Source: Aeromicrobium sp. A1-2
GTDB taxonomy: Bacteria > Actinomycetota > Actinomycetes > Propionibacteriales > Nocardioidaceae
DNA: 64,000 nucleotides
Assembly: GCF_003443875.1 (NCBI RefSeq)
Contig: NZ_CP027482.1
Location: forward strand, 558,001-622,000
Direction of reading: 5' to 3'
Made by a program: the position numbers and the translations under genes. Shown here one piece after another: positions 1 to 9,227 of the stretch; within the stretch, counting starts at the first letter, position 1, and each line of letters begins with the position of its first letter. The notes beneath the pieces were generated by a model. That model searched no databases. It was not told where the DNA came from and saw only the letters and a list, made by a program, of their open reading frames with translations.

Positions 1-14
1 GAAGACTTGGGAAC

Positions 15-743
15 ATGACCGATTCTGACGAGGCGCTGCTCTCGCCTCTCCCCGCGCGGTCGGTGATCCTCAGCTTGATGATGGGCTCTGACTCGCACAG
101 GATCACGTCCCGCCAGGTCGCCGAGGTTGGGCACTACTTCGGCATCTCTGCAGCGACTCTGCGCGTTGCCCTCACTCGCGGAGTGGCGTCCGGCGACCTG
201 CTGCGCGCCGATGCGGCCTATGTGCTTGGTCCGCGTCTCGCGGCTCGGCAGCGCCATCAGGACGAGGCGGTGCAGGAAGCGGCCGATCCGTGGAGTGGAG
301 AGTGGGAGATGGCTGTCATCACCGCCGCTGCCCGGCCCGGCTCGGAGCGCGCCGCACTTCGCGAAACCCTCACCATGGCGCGCCTCGCCGAGCTTCGGGA
401 AGGAACCTGGTGCCGCCCTGCGAACCTTCGGCGCTCAAGGACCTATCTCGACATCCCGGTCCTAACGTGCTTCCAAGCGCGACCGGAGAGCGACCCGGCC
501 GACCTCGCCCGACGTTTGTGGGACCTCGGCACTTGGGCAAAGAGCGCTGAGGACCTTGCCGTGCGGCTCAGGGACACACAAGCCCCGGCCATCAGGCTCG
601 CGGTGGGAGCGCAAGTCGTTCGCCATCTCAACGCCGACCCGCTTTTGCCCGCTGAGCTCCGACCACCCGGCTGGCCCGGAGCCGACCTCCGGGCCGCGTA
701 CGCCGCATACCAACGAGACCTGCGAGCGCTGACCCGTCCCTAG
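15..743 (+). CDS. PaaX-family transcriptional regulator (copy 1)
   Basis: This 242-residue protein has the PaaX layout: an N-terminal winged helix (about residues 12-75, with 'PARSVILSLMMGS' and 'LRVALTRGVASGDL'), a central ferredoxin-like region ('WSGEWEMAVIT', about 92-102) and a C-terminal segment ending in 'LRAAYAAYQRDLRAL'. It resembles two further copies in this window (near 22643 and 35013), all sharing the phrases 'ARSVLLSL', 'ALTRAVASG' and 'RLAELREG'. PaaX proteins repress aromatic or acyl-CoA catabolic operons and often sense CoA thioesters. No intact catabolic gene is adjacent, only a lyase remnant on the other strand, so its present target is unknown. The family call is secure; the ligand is not inferable. 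Confidence 0.88.
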   Translation: MTDSDEALLSPLPARSVILSLMMGSDSHRITSRQVAEVGHYFGISAATLRVALTRGVASGDLLRADAAYVLGPRLAARQRHQDEAVQEAADPWSGEWEMAVITAAARPGSERAALRETLTMARLAELREGTWCRPANLRRSRTYLDIPVLTCFQARPESDPADLARRLWDLGTWAKSAEDLAVRLRDTQAPAIRLAVGAQVVRHLNADPLLPAELRPPGWPGADLRAAYAAYQRDLRALTRP

Positions 744-835
744 GCAGCTGCGCACTTGGCCAATCGGAAGCTGCGTCTTATCGCCGCATTGGTCGTGCGC
801 ATCCGGTCGACCGCTAGGTGATCTCCTCGACCATT

Positions 836-1134
836 GCAACCGGAATGTGGGCACGACCAATGCGTCGGGACCGGCCATGGTGGCGGCGGCGATGTCGGCG
901 TCGTGCCACTCGGTGCCGATGCCGTAGATCCGGATCGCGAGCTCGCGGTGGCCGTACTCTCCGGAGGTCACGGCGGCGCATACGCGTTCGCGGGCGTCGA
1001 CCTTGGCGTCGGGGGAGACGGCGTCCTCCAGATCGAGGATCAGCGCGTCGGCGTCAAGTCCCTTGGCTTCTTGAAGGCCCGCACGTTGGCGCCGAGCATG
1101 TACAGCTTGGCGTACTGGCGCCCAGGGCGGGGGT
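836..1134 (-). pseudogene. Remnant of a CitE/HpcH-type CoA-ester lyase (N-terminal part, frameshifted)
   Basis: Read on the minus strand, this stretch encodes the N-terminal barrel of a CitE-like (HpcH/HpaI superfamily) lyase split over two frames. 'YAKLYMLGANVRA' is in one frame. After about 1080 the next frame gives 'AKGLDADALILDLEDAV' and 'IRIYGIGTEWHDADIAA', followed by 'GPDALVVPTF'. Family members carry the pattern VPG...ADAxILDLEDAV...VRVNxxGTxW, so the match is clear. Similarity stops near 836 and the rest of the gene is missing. It is a decayed catabolic gene next to a PaaX regulator. Confidence 0.72.
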
Positions 1135-1445
1135 CACAGCTAGGCCAACCCTTGGCCGATGGGAGCCCGGGTGCACATGCCTCCTGTTTGCGTGGGCTCA
1201 ACGCACGACTCGGCTGGCGCATGACTCGTTGGGACTACGTTTTCTGGCCGGGATGAGTCATCTTCGCAATTCGGTTGGTATTCCAGCGTAATCGTGGCCT
1301 TGTGTCCGTAACTCTCGCCGATTGGAGGAGTTGAACTTAGCAAGTCGTGGCCCGATTCCTTCCCCTCAGCCATGGACCGTCGCCGAACTCCCTCGACGGC
1401 GGAAACTATGCCCCGACACGGGCAGCACGCGGATGGGGATCCGTT
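1135..1445. other. Intergenic region upstream of the surface-protein gene
   Basis: About 310 bases hold no convincing gene. Reading frames crossing it on either strand have no family resemblance. It presumably contains the promoter of the LPXTG protein, but I could not pick out clear -35/-10 boxes. Only a weak GGGGATC-like ribosome binding sequence is visible just before the ATG at 1446. Confidence 0.4.
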
Positions 1446-2864
1446 ATGAAGAAGATTCTGCTTGTTCTCTCGATGGTGAGTGCGTGCGTTTTCCTCGCGC
1501 AGCCCGCCGTCGCTGATGAGGCTGCGACGAGCGACACAACGGTTGGCGCGGCCGCTGAGCCAGCCACAAATGGGCCGGCGGAGGCTTCGCCGGCTCCAGA
1601 CGCGCAGCCTGCGGTGGTCAAAGCAGCCCCCGTGGCGCCGAAGAAGGCTTCGGTGCAGCCAGCCGCTAGCAAGCCGGGTTCCGGCACAACGACTGGGGAG
1701 ACTGCTGCCGCGGCCGCTGACGACAAGAAAGTCGTGGTTTGCAAGTACGTCGGGACACCACCGGGAACGCCGGATCACATCATTGTGGTCAGCGTCAACA
1801 CGCTGAAGGACTTCGGCGGGACGTTCCCGTACGCGTTCTCGGATGCCCAAGACTCGGTCGCCATCCGTTACGCGATAGGTAACGAGCAGCCCGGTGACGA
1901 AGAGCTCGTGAACTGCCCGGGTTACGTCCCGCCGGTAGTTGACGTTTGCCCGGACATTCCTGGTAACCAGTCGGTCGGGACTGACTGCACGCCGCCGGCT
2001 ACTGATGTATGTCCGGACATTCCCGGCGATCAGCCGGTCGGGTCTGACTGCACGCCGCCGGCTACTGATGTATGCCCGGACATTCCTGGCAACCAGCCGG
2101 TCGGCACTGACTGCATGCCGCCTGTGATCGATGCGTGCGACAACATCCCGGGCAATCAGCCGGAGGGCACGGACTGCAATATCGTGGTGGCGGACGAGAA
2201 AAAGGTCGTCGTCTGCAAGTACGTCGGGACACCGCCGGGGACGCCGGATCACATCATCGTGGTGAGTGAGGCGACACTCGGCAACACCTTCACCGGGACA
2301 TTCCCGTTCCAGTTCCCGGATGCACAGGACTCGATTGCCATTCGTTATGCGGTGGGCAACGAACAGCCGGGTGACGAAGAGCTCGTGAACTGCCCGGGTT
2401 ATGTCCCTCCGGTGGTTGATGTGTGCCCCGACATCCCTGGTAACCAGCCAGTGGGGACTGATTGCACTCAGCCCGGCACAGGCGTTGACGGTTGCCCGAC
2501 TATCCCGGGCGACCAGCCGGTAGGGACTGACTGCAACGGCACCAACGACGGTGACGATGATCCGACTCCAGGGGTGACGCCGGTGGACAAGGTCGTTGCG
2601 CGTGAGGACGACATGCTTCCCGACACAGGTGGCGTGCCGCTGTGGATGCTTCTCTTTTCAGGGCCGCTGGCTGCGGCCGGCGCGCTGATGCTCAAGAAGC
2701 GGAGCCCGGTGGCGTACGCCTTCAGCGCAGCCGGAGGTCCGGTTCATTCACTGAGCCTGCCGCCGGTGCAGAGGTCAGTCACCGAGGAGTCTCACGGCGC
2801 TCGTGGTCTCCTGCGCGCAATGGTCGGCGCGGTCATGAGCTTCTTCCGCGGAGGACGGCGCTGA
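1446..2864 (+). CDS. LPXTG-anchored repeat surface protein
   Basis: The ATG at 1446 gives a classic signal peptide ('MKKILLVLSMVSACVFL...AVADE'), so I chose it over the longer frame that opens near 1347. After an Ala/Pro-rich linker (about residues 25-92) come two copies of a roughly 65-residue module (about 94-160 and 252-318). Each starts with 'KKVVVCKYVGTPPGTPDHII' and ends 'GDEELVNCPGYVPPVVDVC'. Between and after them are 18-residue Cys/Pro repeats of the type 'DVCPDIPGNQPVGTDC'. LPDTG at 391-395 is followed by a hydrophobic stretch and 'KKR', a sortase signal. Unusually, about 50 more residues, ending in 'FFRGGRR', follow that anchor. It is probably a cell-wall-linked, disulfide-containing surface protein; its binding partner is unknown. 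Confidence 0.8.
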   Translation: MKKILLVLSMVSACVFLAQPAVADEAATSDTTVGAAAEPATNGPAEASPAPDAQPAVVKAAPVAPKKASVQPAASKPGSGTTTGETAAAAADDKKVVVCKYVGTPPGTPDHIIVVSVNTLKDFGGTFPYAFSDAQDSVAIRYAIGNEQPGDEELVNCPGYVPPVVDVCPDIPGNQSVGTDCTPPATDVCPDIPGDQPVGSDCTPPATDVCPDIPGNQPVGTDCMPPVIDACDNIPGNQPEGTDCNIVVADEKKVVVCKYVGTPPGTPDHIIVVSEATLGNTFTGTFPFQFPDAQDSIAIRYAVGNEQPGDEELVNCPGYVPPVVDVCPDIPGNQPVGTDCTQPGTGVDGCPTIPGDQPVGTDCNGTNDGDDDPTPGVTPVDKVVAREDDMLPDTGGVPLWMLLFSGPLAAAGALMLKKRSPVAYAFSAAGGPVHSLSLPPVQRSVTEESHGARGLLRAMVGAVMSFFRGGRR

Positions 2865-2879
2865 CAGAGGCTGAGCACG

Positions 2880-2913
2880 CGAAGGGGAGTCGCCACACGG
2901 CGGCTCCCCTTCG
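2880..2913. terminator. Strong hairpin terminator after the surface-protein gene
   Basis: A 15-base-pair stem (CGAAGGGGAGTCGCC paired with GGCGGCTCCCCTTCG, one G-T wobble) with an ACAC loop lies 15 bases after the stop codon. There is no long T run, as is common for high-GC actinobacterial terminators. Confidence 0.75.
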
Positions 2914-2946
2914 CGCGTCAACGGGCCGTGGGATAGATCACGAGTA

Positions 2947-3111
2947 GGCACCTCGACCTCAACCGACGTCACCGATGCCAACGGTGAAGTTCGCGGGGCA
3001 TCCATGGTCGAGTTCGACTCCATCGAAGGCGCCGTCGCCGTCGCCAAGGGAAGTCCCAACTTGCAGTTCGGCGGAAGCGTCGAAGTCCTCGAAGAGTTCA
3101 TCCGACCATGA
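2947..3111 (+). pseudogene. C-terminal remnant of a YCII-related protein
   Basis: A 54-codon open stretch with no start codon reads 'VEFDSIEGAVAVAKGSPNL' followed by 'FGGSVEVLEEFIRP' and a stop. This matches the end of YCII/DGPF-type proteins, where a 'SLDEAxAxAKxxP' helix precedes a 'GxxEVRPxxE' strand. An in-frame TAG just upstream (near 2944) shows the front half is gone. Family assignment rests on these few motifs only. Confidence 0.5.
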
Positions 3112-3344
3112 TGTGACACTCGATGACGACTAAAGGCTTCGCGATGCGAAGTCTTCTAGCGACGTCCTGATCTGCCGCCTCCTGCGCTTTGGTGCACGGC
3201 GTCAATCCGCCGCGTTCAAGTTCGCTCCATTCGCCAGTCAGTGGGTCGGAGGGGACTGCTGCACGACCAGGCTGGGGGCAGGTCAAGATCTCAACCAAAC
3301 TCGGGGCAGTCCCAGTTGCTCCTTTCGGTTCGAGAGCCAACGGC

Positions 3345-4382
3345 TCACAGGTCGGCTGCTGGCAAGGCGGAGGCGGCTGGGCTGACGTGCACGGTGGCTG
3401 TGGTGAGCTTGGGGATGGCCTCGCGTAGGCGTTCCTCCGCGAGGTGGGCGATGTGGTGCGCGGCGCGAAGGTCGAGCGTTCCCTCGACGTTGATGCCGGC
3501 TTCTACATGGAGTTGGTGTCCAATCCATCGGAGCTGGATCGAGTTCACTCTGATCACTCCCAGTGTGGTCGCGAGCAATGATTCGGCCTGGTCGACCAGC
3601 GCAGGCTCGACACCATCAAGAAGCCGGCGGAAGACCTCGGTAGCGGCACCTTTGAGTACGACGAGGATGGCGACGGTGATCAGGAGTCCGACAATTGGAT
3701 CGGCCAAGGGAAAACCTGCCATCACACCGATGGCGCCTACGGCTACGGCCAGCGAGGTGAATCCGTCCGTGCGGGCGTGCAGACCATCGGCCACCAGGGC
3801 AGCGGAGCCGATCTTGCGCCCAACCCGAATCCGGTAGACCGCGACGAGTTCATTTCCTCCAAATCCGATGACTCCGGCAGCCAGGACAACCCATGCGTTG
3901 GTGATGTCCCTGGGGTTGATGAGCCTCAAGATCGATTCGTAGCCGGCGATGACCGCTGACAGGGCGATCATCAATACGATGAACAGGCCGGCGATGTCTT
4001 CGACGCGTCCCAGGCCGTAGGTGAATCGCTTGGTGGGCGGTCTGCGGACAAGAACGAAGGCGACCCAAAGTGGCACGGCGGTCAGGGCGTCGGAGAAGTT
4101 GTGGATTGTGTCTGCCAACAGTGCGACCGACCCGGTGAAGAGGACAACGATCAGCTGCGCGGCTGCTGTGGCCAGCAGCACCACGAGGCTGATCTTCAGT
4201 GCACGGATCCCTTCGCGGCTGGACTCCAACGCATCGTCGATCGAGTCGGCCGCGTCATGACTGTGCGGTTTGAAGATCGAGAGGAAGAACCCCCGTAGCC
4301 CGCCGGGGTGCGCGTGCTCGTCGTCGTGATGATGGCCGTGCTCTTCGATGTGAGTGTCTGGCTGATCGTTCGGATTCCTCAT
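3345..4382 (-). CDS. Cation diffusion facilitator (CDF) family metal exporter
   Basis: The 345-residue protein has the CDF design: a His-rich N-terminus ('HIEEHGHHHDDEHAH', residues 11-25), six predicted membrane segments, and two HxxxD metal-site motifs ('HNFSDAL' in TM2 and 'HARTDG' in TM5). A cytoplasmic C-terminal domain ends in 'LTTATVHVSP'. It would exchange divalent metal (Zn, Co, Ni, Cd or similar) for protons at the plasma membrane. The start codon overlaps the stop of the KmtR-like gene by 4 bases, so the two form one operon. In mycobacteria KmtR represses a CDF gene, which fits Ni/Co export, but the substrate is inferred from that pairing. A diverged fragment of a second CDF gene lies at 37160-37458. 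Confidence 0.92.
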   Translation of the reverse strand: MRNPNDQPDTHIEEHGHHHDDEHAHPGGLRGFFLSIFKPHSHDAADSIDDALESSREGIRALKISLVVLLATAAAQLIVVLFTGSVALLADTIHNFSDALTAVPLWVAFVLVRRPPTKRFTYGLGRVEDIAGLFIVLMIALSAVIAGYESILRLINPRDITNAWVVLAAGVIGFGGNELVAVYRIRVGRKIGSAALVADGLHARTDGFTSLAVAVGAIGVMAGFPLADPIVGLLITVAILVVLKGAATEVFRRLLDGVEPALVDQAESLLATTLGVIRVNSIQLRWIGHQLHVEAGINVEGTLDLRAAHHIAHLAEERLREAIPKLTTATVHVSPAASALPAADL

Positions 4383-4759
4383 GAATTGTTCGATCTGGGC
4401 AGAACGCTGACGTCGGCATCGACTCGGTGGTGGGCGGGCAGGACCGTGCCTTGGTGCTCGGCGTGGTGGATGCCGTCGAGCACCAGTTGGCGCGCGTGAT
4501 CATTTTCCAGTCGGTAGAAGATCGTGTTGCCAGCGCGGCGTGTTTGGACTAGTCGAGCCAGGCGTAGCTTCGCTAGGTGCTGCGAGACGGCCGCGGCCGA
4601 CCTACCCACTGCGACGGCGAGCTCCCCGACCGACATTTCGTTTTCGACCAGGCACCAGAGCAGCGTCAGACGAGTCCCATCTGACAGCATTCGAAACACT
4701 TCAACTGCCAGGTCAACTTCGTCCGCCGACGGCAGGACCAGTGATCTATCTGCATGCAT
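4379..4759 (-). CDS. kmtR: ArsR/SmtB-family metal sensor, KmtR-like
   Basis: The protein reads 'MHADRSLVLPSADEVDLAVE' at its start, then 'VFRMLSDGTRLTLLW', the recognition helix 'AAAVSQHLAKLRLARLVQTR', 'GNTIFYRLENDHARQLV' and a His-rich tail ('IHHAEHQGTVLPAHHRVDA'). This closely follows mycobacterial KmtR, a nickel/cobalt-responsive repressor of a CDF exporter and of itself. I chose the ATG at 4759 because KmtR proteins begin 'MYAD...'; an upstream ATG at 4774 is also possible. The tail His residues are candidate metal ligands. The start codon sits inside a palindrome, so autorepression is likely. The family is secure; the kmtR name is by resemblance. Confidence 0.82.
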   Translation of the reverse strand: MHADRSLVLPSADEVDLAVEVFRMLSDGTRLTLLWCLVENEMSVGELAVAVGRSAAAVSQHLAKLRLARLVQTRRAGNTIFYRLENDHARQLVLDGIHHAEHQGTVLPAHHRVDADVSVLPRSNNS

Positions 4760-4769
4760 ACGCAGATAG
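4746..4769. promoter_or_regulatory. Probable operator of the KmtR-like repressor
   Basis: CTATCTGC and GCAGATAG form perfect 8-base inverted arms around an 8-base centre. The site covers the chosen start codon of the repressor gene (4759), an arrangement suited to autorepression of the repressor-exporter operon. Binding has not been tested; the inference rests on symmetry and position. Confidence 0.65.
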
Positions 4770-5052
4770 TACATTGGCCGCGCGCGGCAGTTCGTCGGCG
4801 CACATGGATGCGCAAACGCTGACGAGCGCCAAGGCAGAGCCGAAGCGGCACCTTGGGCCGTAGGTGCCGCGGAGTCAGCAAGCAGCCACATTCGAGTCGA
4901 ACGGGACTTCCGTCCCGACTGTTGAGGGCTTTCGATCCTGAGCCAGACGCATTGTCCGCGTGAAAATGGTTAGGCCGGACAGACGAAATGAGCTGCCACG
5001 CAAATTGGGTGTGATTCTACGCAGGTCTCAGCAACAAGCGATTGGAACGATT

Positions 5053-5298
5053 ATGTGGTGGAACGATCACAACATGGGTTCGAACGACTGGGTCACGATG
5101 AGTTTCGCGATGGTGGCCTTCTGGTCGTTGTTGGTAGCCGCTGTGTTCGTCATACGGAAGAACTGGACCACTCGTCCGCCTGGGGAGGAATTCGTCGGAC
5201 GGACGCCTTTGCAGACTTTGGATGAGCGTTTCGCTCGCGGCGAGATTGACGCTGAAGAATACCAATCCCGCCGCGAAATCCTACGTGCTGGTCGCTGA
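5053..5298 (+). CDS. Small membrane protein with SHOCT domain
   Basis: From the ATG at 5053 the 81-residue product has one membrane helix ('[20 protein letters not shown]', about residues 15-34) and a C-terminal SHOCT motif ('[20 protein letters not shown]'). The frame can be extended upstream to 4960, but the short form matches the usual size of SHOCT membrane proteins. It lies between the CDF operon and the P-type ATPase and points the same way as the ATPase. SHOCT proteins of this kind are common beside metal-resistance genes; no reaction is known. Confidence 0.72.
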   Translation: MWWNDHNMGSNDWVTMSFAMVAFWSLLVAAVFVIRKNWTTRPPGEEFVGRTPLQTLDERFARGEIDAEEYQSRREILRAGR

Positions 5299-5320
5299 CT
5301 CACTCACGGACGGCTCGGCC

Positions 5321-5382
5321 GATACCGGCGGTATCCGGGGAGAATAACGCTTCAAGCCGCCCGTATACCATCCGTAGTACGG
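5321..5382. promoter_or_regulatory. Two inverted repeats upstream of the P-type ATPase
   Basis: GATACC-GGC-GGTATC (5321-5335) is a perfect 6-3-6 inverted repeat. CCGTA...TACGG (5361-5382) is a second, looser one. Both lie in the short space before the ATPase start at 5403, whose ribosome binding site AGGAG is at 5393-5397. They are candidate operators for a metal-responsive repressor, but no CsoR- or CopY-like gene is visible nearby. Confidence 0.45.
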
Positions 5383-5402
5383 ACCAACGCCTAGGAGCAA
5401 CC

Positions 5403-7745
5403 ATGAGCGATCACTCGCGGGGTGATATGAAGACGGACGCTACCGACTCCGATCTGGTAATCGATCCCGTTTGTGGAATGTCCATCGACCCTCACGCAAT
5501 CGAACTCCGTTCAAGTCACGCCGAGGAGACGTACTACTTCTGTTCCGAGGGTTGCATGTCGAAGTTCGAAGCTGATCCGGGCAAATACGTCGAGGCACCT
5601 GAACTGAACCACGCCGCGACTGGGCCGGAGGACGTTGAGTACACGTGCCCAATGCACCCGGAGATCCGGATGCCCGGCCCTGGGTCTTGCCCGATCTGCG
5701 GTATGGCGCTCGAACCGATGGAGGTCACCACCGATTCCGGACCTAACCCCGAACTCGCCTATATGACGCGTCGCTTCTGGCTCGGGCTCGTACTGGCTAT
5801 CCCGGTGTTCGTGTTGGAGATGGGTGGCCACCTGTTCTCAGGCGTCAACGATGCGGTTCCAGTCAAGGTCTCGGTCTGGATTCAGTTGGTGTTGGCCACA
5901 CCTGTGGTGTTGTGGGCGGGCTGGCCGTTCTTCGTCCGCGGGTGGCGATCGCTGCGTACCCGCAACCTCAACATGTTCACCCTGATCGCCCTTGGCACCG
6001 GCGTCGCCTGGACCTACAGCGTCGTGGCGACGATCGTGCCGGGTATTTTCCCGGATGCTTTCAGGTCCATGGGCGGAACTGTTGACGTCTACTTCGAGGC
6101 TGCGGCTGTCATCACAGTGCTGGTTTTGCTCGGTCAGGTTCTTGAGCTTCGAGCGCGTGAGCAAACGTCTGGTGCGATCAAGGCTTTGCTCGACCTCGCG
6201 CCCAAGTCAGCGCGGCGAATCGGTGCCGACGGTGCCGAGGAGGAGGTGCCGATCGATGCGCTCCAGCTTGGTGACCGGGTCCGCGTGCGTCCAGGCGAGA
6301 AGGTGCCGGTTGACGGCGTAGTGGTGGACGGACGCTCCTCGCTCGATGAGTCCTTGGTGACCGGTGAGTCGATGCCGATGACCAAGGCCACTGGCGACAA
6401 GGTGATCGGAGGGACGGTCAACCAGACCGGGGCGCTGGTGATCGAGGCGGAGAAGATCGGCCGGGACAGCATGCTGGCCGGGATTGTCGCCATGGTTGCG
6501 GCGGCACAGCGTTCGCGCGCGCCGATCCAAAAGTTGGCTGACAAGGTCGCGGGCATGTTTGTGCCTGTCGTGATCGTGGTTGCCGTTGTGGCCTTCATCG
6601 TCTGGGCCTTGGTCGGGCCTGATCCGAGGCTCGCCCACGCGCTGATCGTCGCGGTATCGGTGCTGATCATCGCCTGCCCATGTGCGCTCGGGCTTGCGAC
6701 TCCGATGTCGATCATGGTGGGCGTCGGGCGCGGTGCAAAGCTCGGCGTCCTCATAAAGAATGCAGAAGCGCTCGAGGTGCTCGAAAAGGTGGACACACTC
6801 GTCGTGGACAAGACAGGCACCCTGACCGAAGGGCGACCTTCGGTGACCCAGATTCTGCCGAGCGCCGGCTTCGACGCAGACGAGCTGTTGCGACTCGCGG
6901 CCAGCGTTGAACGCGCCTCTGAGCACCCTTTGGGGCTCGCCATTGTGGAGGCAGCAGAGAAGGCAGGGCTTCAGGTTCCGGAGGTGATCGACTTCGACTC
7001 GCCAGTGGGGAAGGGAGTGTTCGGCACCGTCGAGGGCAAGAAGGTGTCGCTCGGAAATACTGCATTCCTCGCCTCAGAGGGCGTTGACACCGCAGCGCTG
7101 GCAGACAAGGCAGACGAGCTTCGCGCAGACGGCGCCACTGCGATCTTCGCCGCCGTGGATGGTCGATTGGCTGCGGTCTTTGCCATCGCCGATCCGATCA
7201 AGGAGACGACCCGGCAGGCGCTCGCTGGGCTGCATGAGCAGGGTGTCCGAGTCGTGATGCTCACCGGTGATAATCGGACGACAGCCGACGCTGTGGCGCG
7301 GGAACTCGGCATCGATGAGGTCGAGGCTGAGGTACTGCCGGATCAAAAGAGCGCAGTTGTCGAACGATTGCGCGCGGAAGGTCGAGTCGTCGCCATGGCG
7401 GGCGACGGCGTGAACGACGCGCCAGCCCTTGCCGCTGCCGATGTCGGCATCGCGATGGGTTCAGGCACCGACGTGGCGATCGAGAGCGCCGGTGTGACCC
7501 TGCTCGGAGGTGATCTGACCGGGATTGTGCGCGCCAAGAACTTGTCACACGCCACGATGTCGAACATTCGGCAGAATCTAGTGTTCGCCTTCATCTACAA
7601 CGGCGCTGGCATCCCACTTGCTGCGGGTGTGCTCTATCCCTTCTTCGGGTTGCTGCTGTCACCGATCGTTGCTGCCGCAGCCATGGCGCTATCGTCGGTG
7701 AGCGTGATCGGGAATGCGCTCCGACTCCGCGCACAGAAGCTGTAG
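5403..7745 (+). CDS. Heavy-metal (copper-type) translocating P1B-ATPase with YHS and CPMHP domains
   Basis: The 780-residue protein begins with a YHS metal-binding domain ('[12 protein letters not shown]', 'YYFCSEGC'), then a heavy-metal-binding domain ('YTCPMHPEI', '[10 protein letters not shown]'), then the P1B-ATPase core. Visible core motifs are the membrane CPC at 425-427, the phosphorylation motif DKTGT at 469-473, 'SEHPLG' of the nucleotide domain, 'TGDN' and '[10 protein letters not shown]' near 667. These fit Cu(I)/Ag(I) export across the plasma membrane, in the CopB/SilP-like group. A good ribosome binding site precedes the ATG. The YHS domain replaces the usual N-terminal CXXC domain. 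Metal specificity is inferred from CPC and the domain pair. Confidence 0.93.
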   Translation: MSDHSRGDMKTDATDSDLVIDPVCGMSIDPHAIELRSSHAEETYYFCSEGCMSKFEADPGKYVEAPELNHAATGPEDVEYTCPMHPEIRMPGPGSCPICGMALEPMEVTTDSGPNPELAYMTRRFWLGLVLAIPVFVLEMGGHLFSGVNDAVPVKVSVWIQLVLATPVVLWAGWPFFVRGWRSLRTRNLNMFTLIALGTGVAWTYSVVATIVPGIFPDAFRSMGGTVDVYFEAAAVITVLVLLGQVLELRAREQTSGAIKALLDLAPKSARRIGADGAEEEVPIDALQLGDRVRVRPGEKVPVDGVVVDGRSSLDESLVTGESMPMTKATGDKVIGGTVNQTGALVIEAEKIGRDSMLAGIVAMVAAAQRSRAPIQKLADKVAGMFVPVVIVVAVVAFIVWALVGPDPRLAHALIVAVSVLIIACPCALGLATPMSIMVGVGRGAKLGVLIKNAEALEVLEKVDTLVVDKTGTLTEGRPSVTQILPSAGFDADELLRLAASVERASEHPLGLAIVEAAEKAGLQVPEVIDFDSPVGKGVFGTVEGKKVSLGNTAFLASEGVDTAALADKADELRADGATAIFAAVDGRLAAVFAIADPIKETTRQALAGLHEQGVRVVMLTGDNRTTADAVARELGIDEVEAEVLPDQKSAVVERLRAEGRVVAMAGDGVNDAPALAAADVGIAMGSGTDVAIESAGVTLLGGDLTGIVRAKNLSHATMSNIRQNLVFAFIYNGAGIPLAAGVLYPFFGLLLSPIVAAAAMALSSVSVIGNALRLRAQKL

Positions 7746-7784
7746 TCCGAGGTGGCCAGCGGCGGCCACGATGAAGAGGCCGGC

Positions 7785-9134
7785 ATGGAGATGAACTCCC
7801 CACCCGGCAACGACCGATCGCCCGAGGATGCGCCCGGCAGCCTCACGCTCGTCGGAGCGGTTTCGCTTGGAACCGGCGTCATGATCGGCGCTGGGATCTT
7901 CGCTCTTACCGGGCAAACCGCCCGGCTGGCGGGCAACTTGTTCCCGGTCGCCTTCGTCGTCGCCGCTGTGGTCGTCGCCTTCAGCGCCTACTCCTACGTG
8001 AAGCTGTCCAATGCCTACCCATCCTGGGGAGGTGTAGCCAAGTTCCTCCGTGAGGCTTACGGCCCTGGGGTGGCGACAGGCGTTTTCGCAATCTTGATGT
8101 ACGTCTCCATGGTGATAAGTCAGAGTTTGGTCGCCCGCACCTTCGGTGCCTACGTCCTGCAGATCGTCGGCCTCGAACCAGTCTCACTGTGGGTCCCGAT
8201 CTTCGCCGTCGGGCTGCTCGTCACCGCATTTGTGGTCAACGTCGCCGGGAACCGGGCCATCGAGGTCAGCCAACGTTCGATGGCGGCCGTGAAGATTGTC
8301 GGCCTCGGACTGTTCGCCGTCCTCGGCCTCTGGCTTGCTTCTGCCGCGAACTTCACGAACGGGACGACCGCGGCCGGGATCGATACTTCAGTTCAGGGGT
8401 TCCTTGCGGCGGTCGCGCTGGCGATCCTGGCTTACAAGGGGTTTACGACCATCACCAACAGTGGCGGCGACATCGTCGACCCCCACCGCAACACCGGCAG
8501 AGCGATCATTCTCGCCCTGAGCATCTGCACGGTCATCTATCTGGCCATCGCCACGGCAGTGGCCGGCAACCTCACCTTGCCGGAGATCCTCGCCGCCGAG
8601 GACTTCAGCTTGGCCGAGGCGGCGCGGCCCGCCGTCGGTAGCGCCGGTGTGTGGTTCACAGTCATTTTGGCCATCGTTGCGACGGCCTCAGGCGTGATGG
8701 CCAGCGTCTTCGCATCGTCGAGGTTGCTGACCATGCTCACGCGTATGAATCAAGTTCCCCATCGCCACTTCGGGATGCCCGGCACGGTACGCATCCATGC
8801 AACGGTTTACACCGTTGCCTTTGCGATGGCCTTGGCTGCCACATTGGACCTGAGCAGGATCGCAGCCCTGGGTGCGATCTACTACCTGATCATGGACATC
8901 GCCATCCACTGGGGACTACTCACCAGGCTCCGAACCCGAATCGACTTCAACCCGGCCATCGTTGTGATTGCCATCGTTCTTGATGTGGTCGTGCTCGCCG
9001 CGTTCGTCTGGGTCCGCGCTTCCACCGACATGCTGAGTCTCTACGTCGCGGGCGCGGGAATAGTTCTCATCGTTGTCGGCGAACGTGTCCTGATGCGCTC
9101 TCACACACGCCCCGACGGGACCATGGGCATGTAG
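7785..9134 (+). CDS. APC-superfamily amino-acid/polyamine permease
   Basis: About twelve hydrophobic segments begin with the APC signature 'SLGTGVMIGAGIFALTGQ' near the N-terminus. The chosen ATG (7785) has GAAGAGG upstream; a GTG at 7752 would add 11 residues. It sits 39 bases behind the P-ATPase and may be cotranscribed with it. APC proteins carry amino acids or polyamines by proton coupling or exchange. The substrate cannot be read from the sequence, and its role beside metal genes is unclear. Confidence 0.85.
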   Translation: MEMNSPPGNDRSPEDAPGSLTLVGAVSLGTGVMIGAGIFALTGQTARLAGNLFPVAFVVAAVVVAFSAYSYVKLSNAYPSWGGVAKFLREAYGPGVATGVFAILMYVSMVISQSLVARTFGAYVLQIVGLEPVSLWVPIFAVGLLVTAFVVNVAGNRAIEVSQRSMAAVKIVGLGLFAVLGLWLASAANFTNGTTAAGIDTSVQGFLAAVALAILAYKGFTTITNSGGDIVDPHRNTGRAIILALSICTVIYLAIATAVAGNLTLPEILAAEDFSLAEAARPAVGSAGVWFTVILAIVATASGVMASVFASSRLLTMLTRMNQVPHRHFGMPGTVRIHATVYTVAFAMALAATLDLSRIAALGAIYYLIMDIAIHWGLLTRLRTRIDFNPAIVVIAIVLDVVVLAAFVWVRASTDMLSLYVAGAGIVLIVVGERVLMRSHTRPDGTMGM

Positions 9135-9227
9135 GCGCAGGGTTGAACCCTAAGGGTGAAAGGTTCAGCAGAGATGCGCCATCCGTCCCACCAGCCACGC
9201 CGGGATCAGACGAGTCCTGCGACGCCC

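Noticed and set aside
1926..2170. Possible CRISPR-like or tandem DNA repeat in the surface-protein gene
   Set aside because: The spacing equals codon repeats of about 18 residues and translates to a repeated Cys/Pro motif, so it is protein-level repetition.
1140..2252. 370-codon open frame on the minus strand opposite the surface-protein gene
   Set aside because: Arg-rich and repetitive, mirroring the repeats of the real gene; no family motif, no ribosome site. It is a shadow of the LPXTG protein.
3241..3837. Long plus-strand frame across the CDF gene
   Set aside because: It runs opposite a clear CDF protein with conserved HxxxD motifs; its own translation is low-complexity Ser/Arg.
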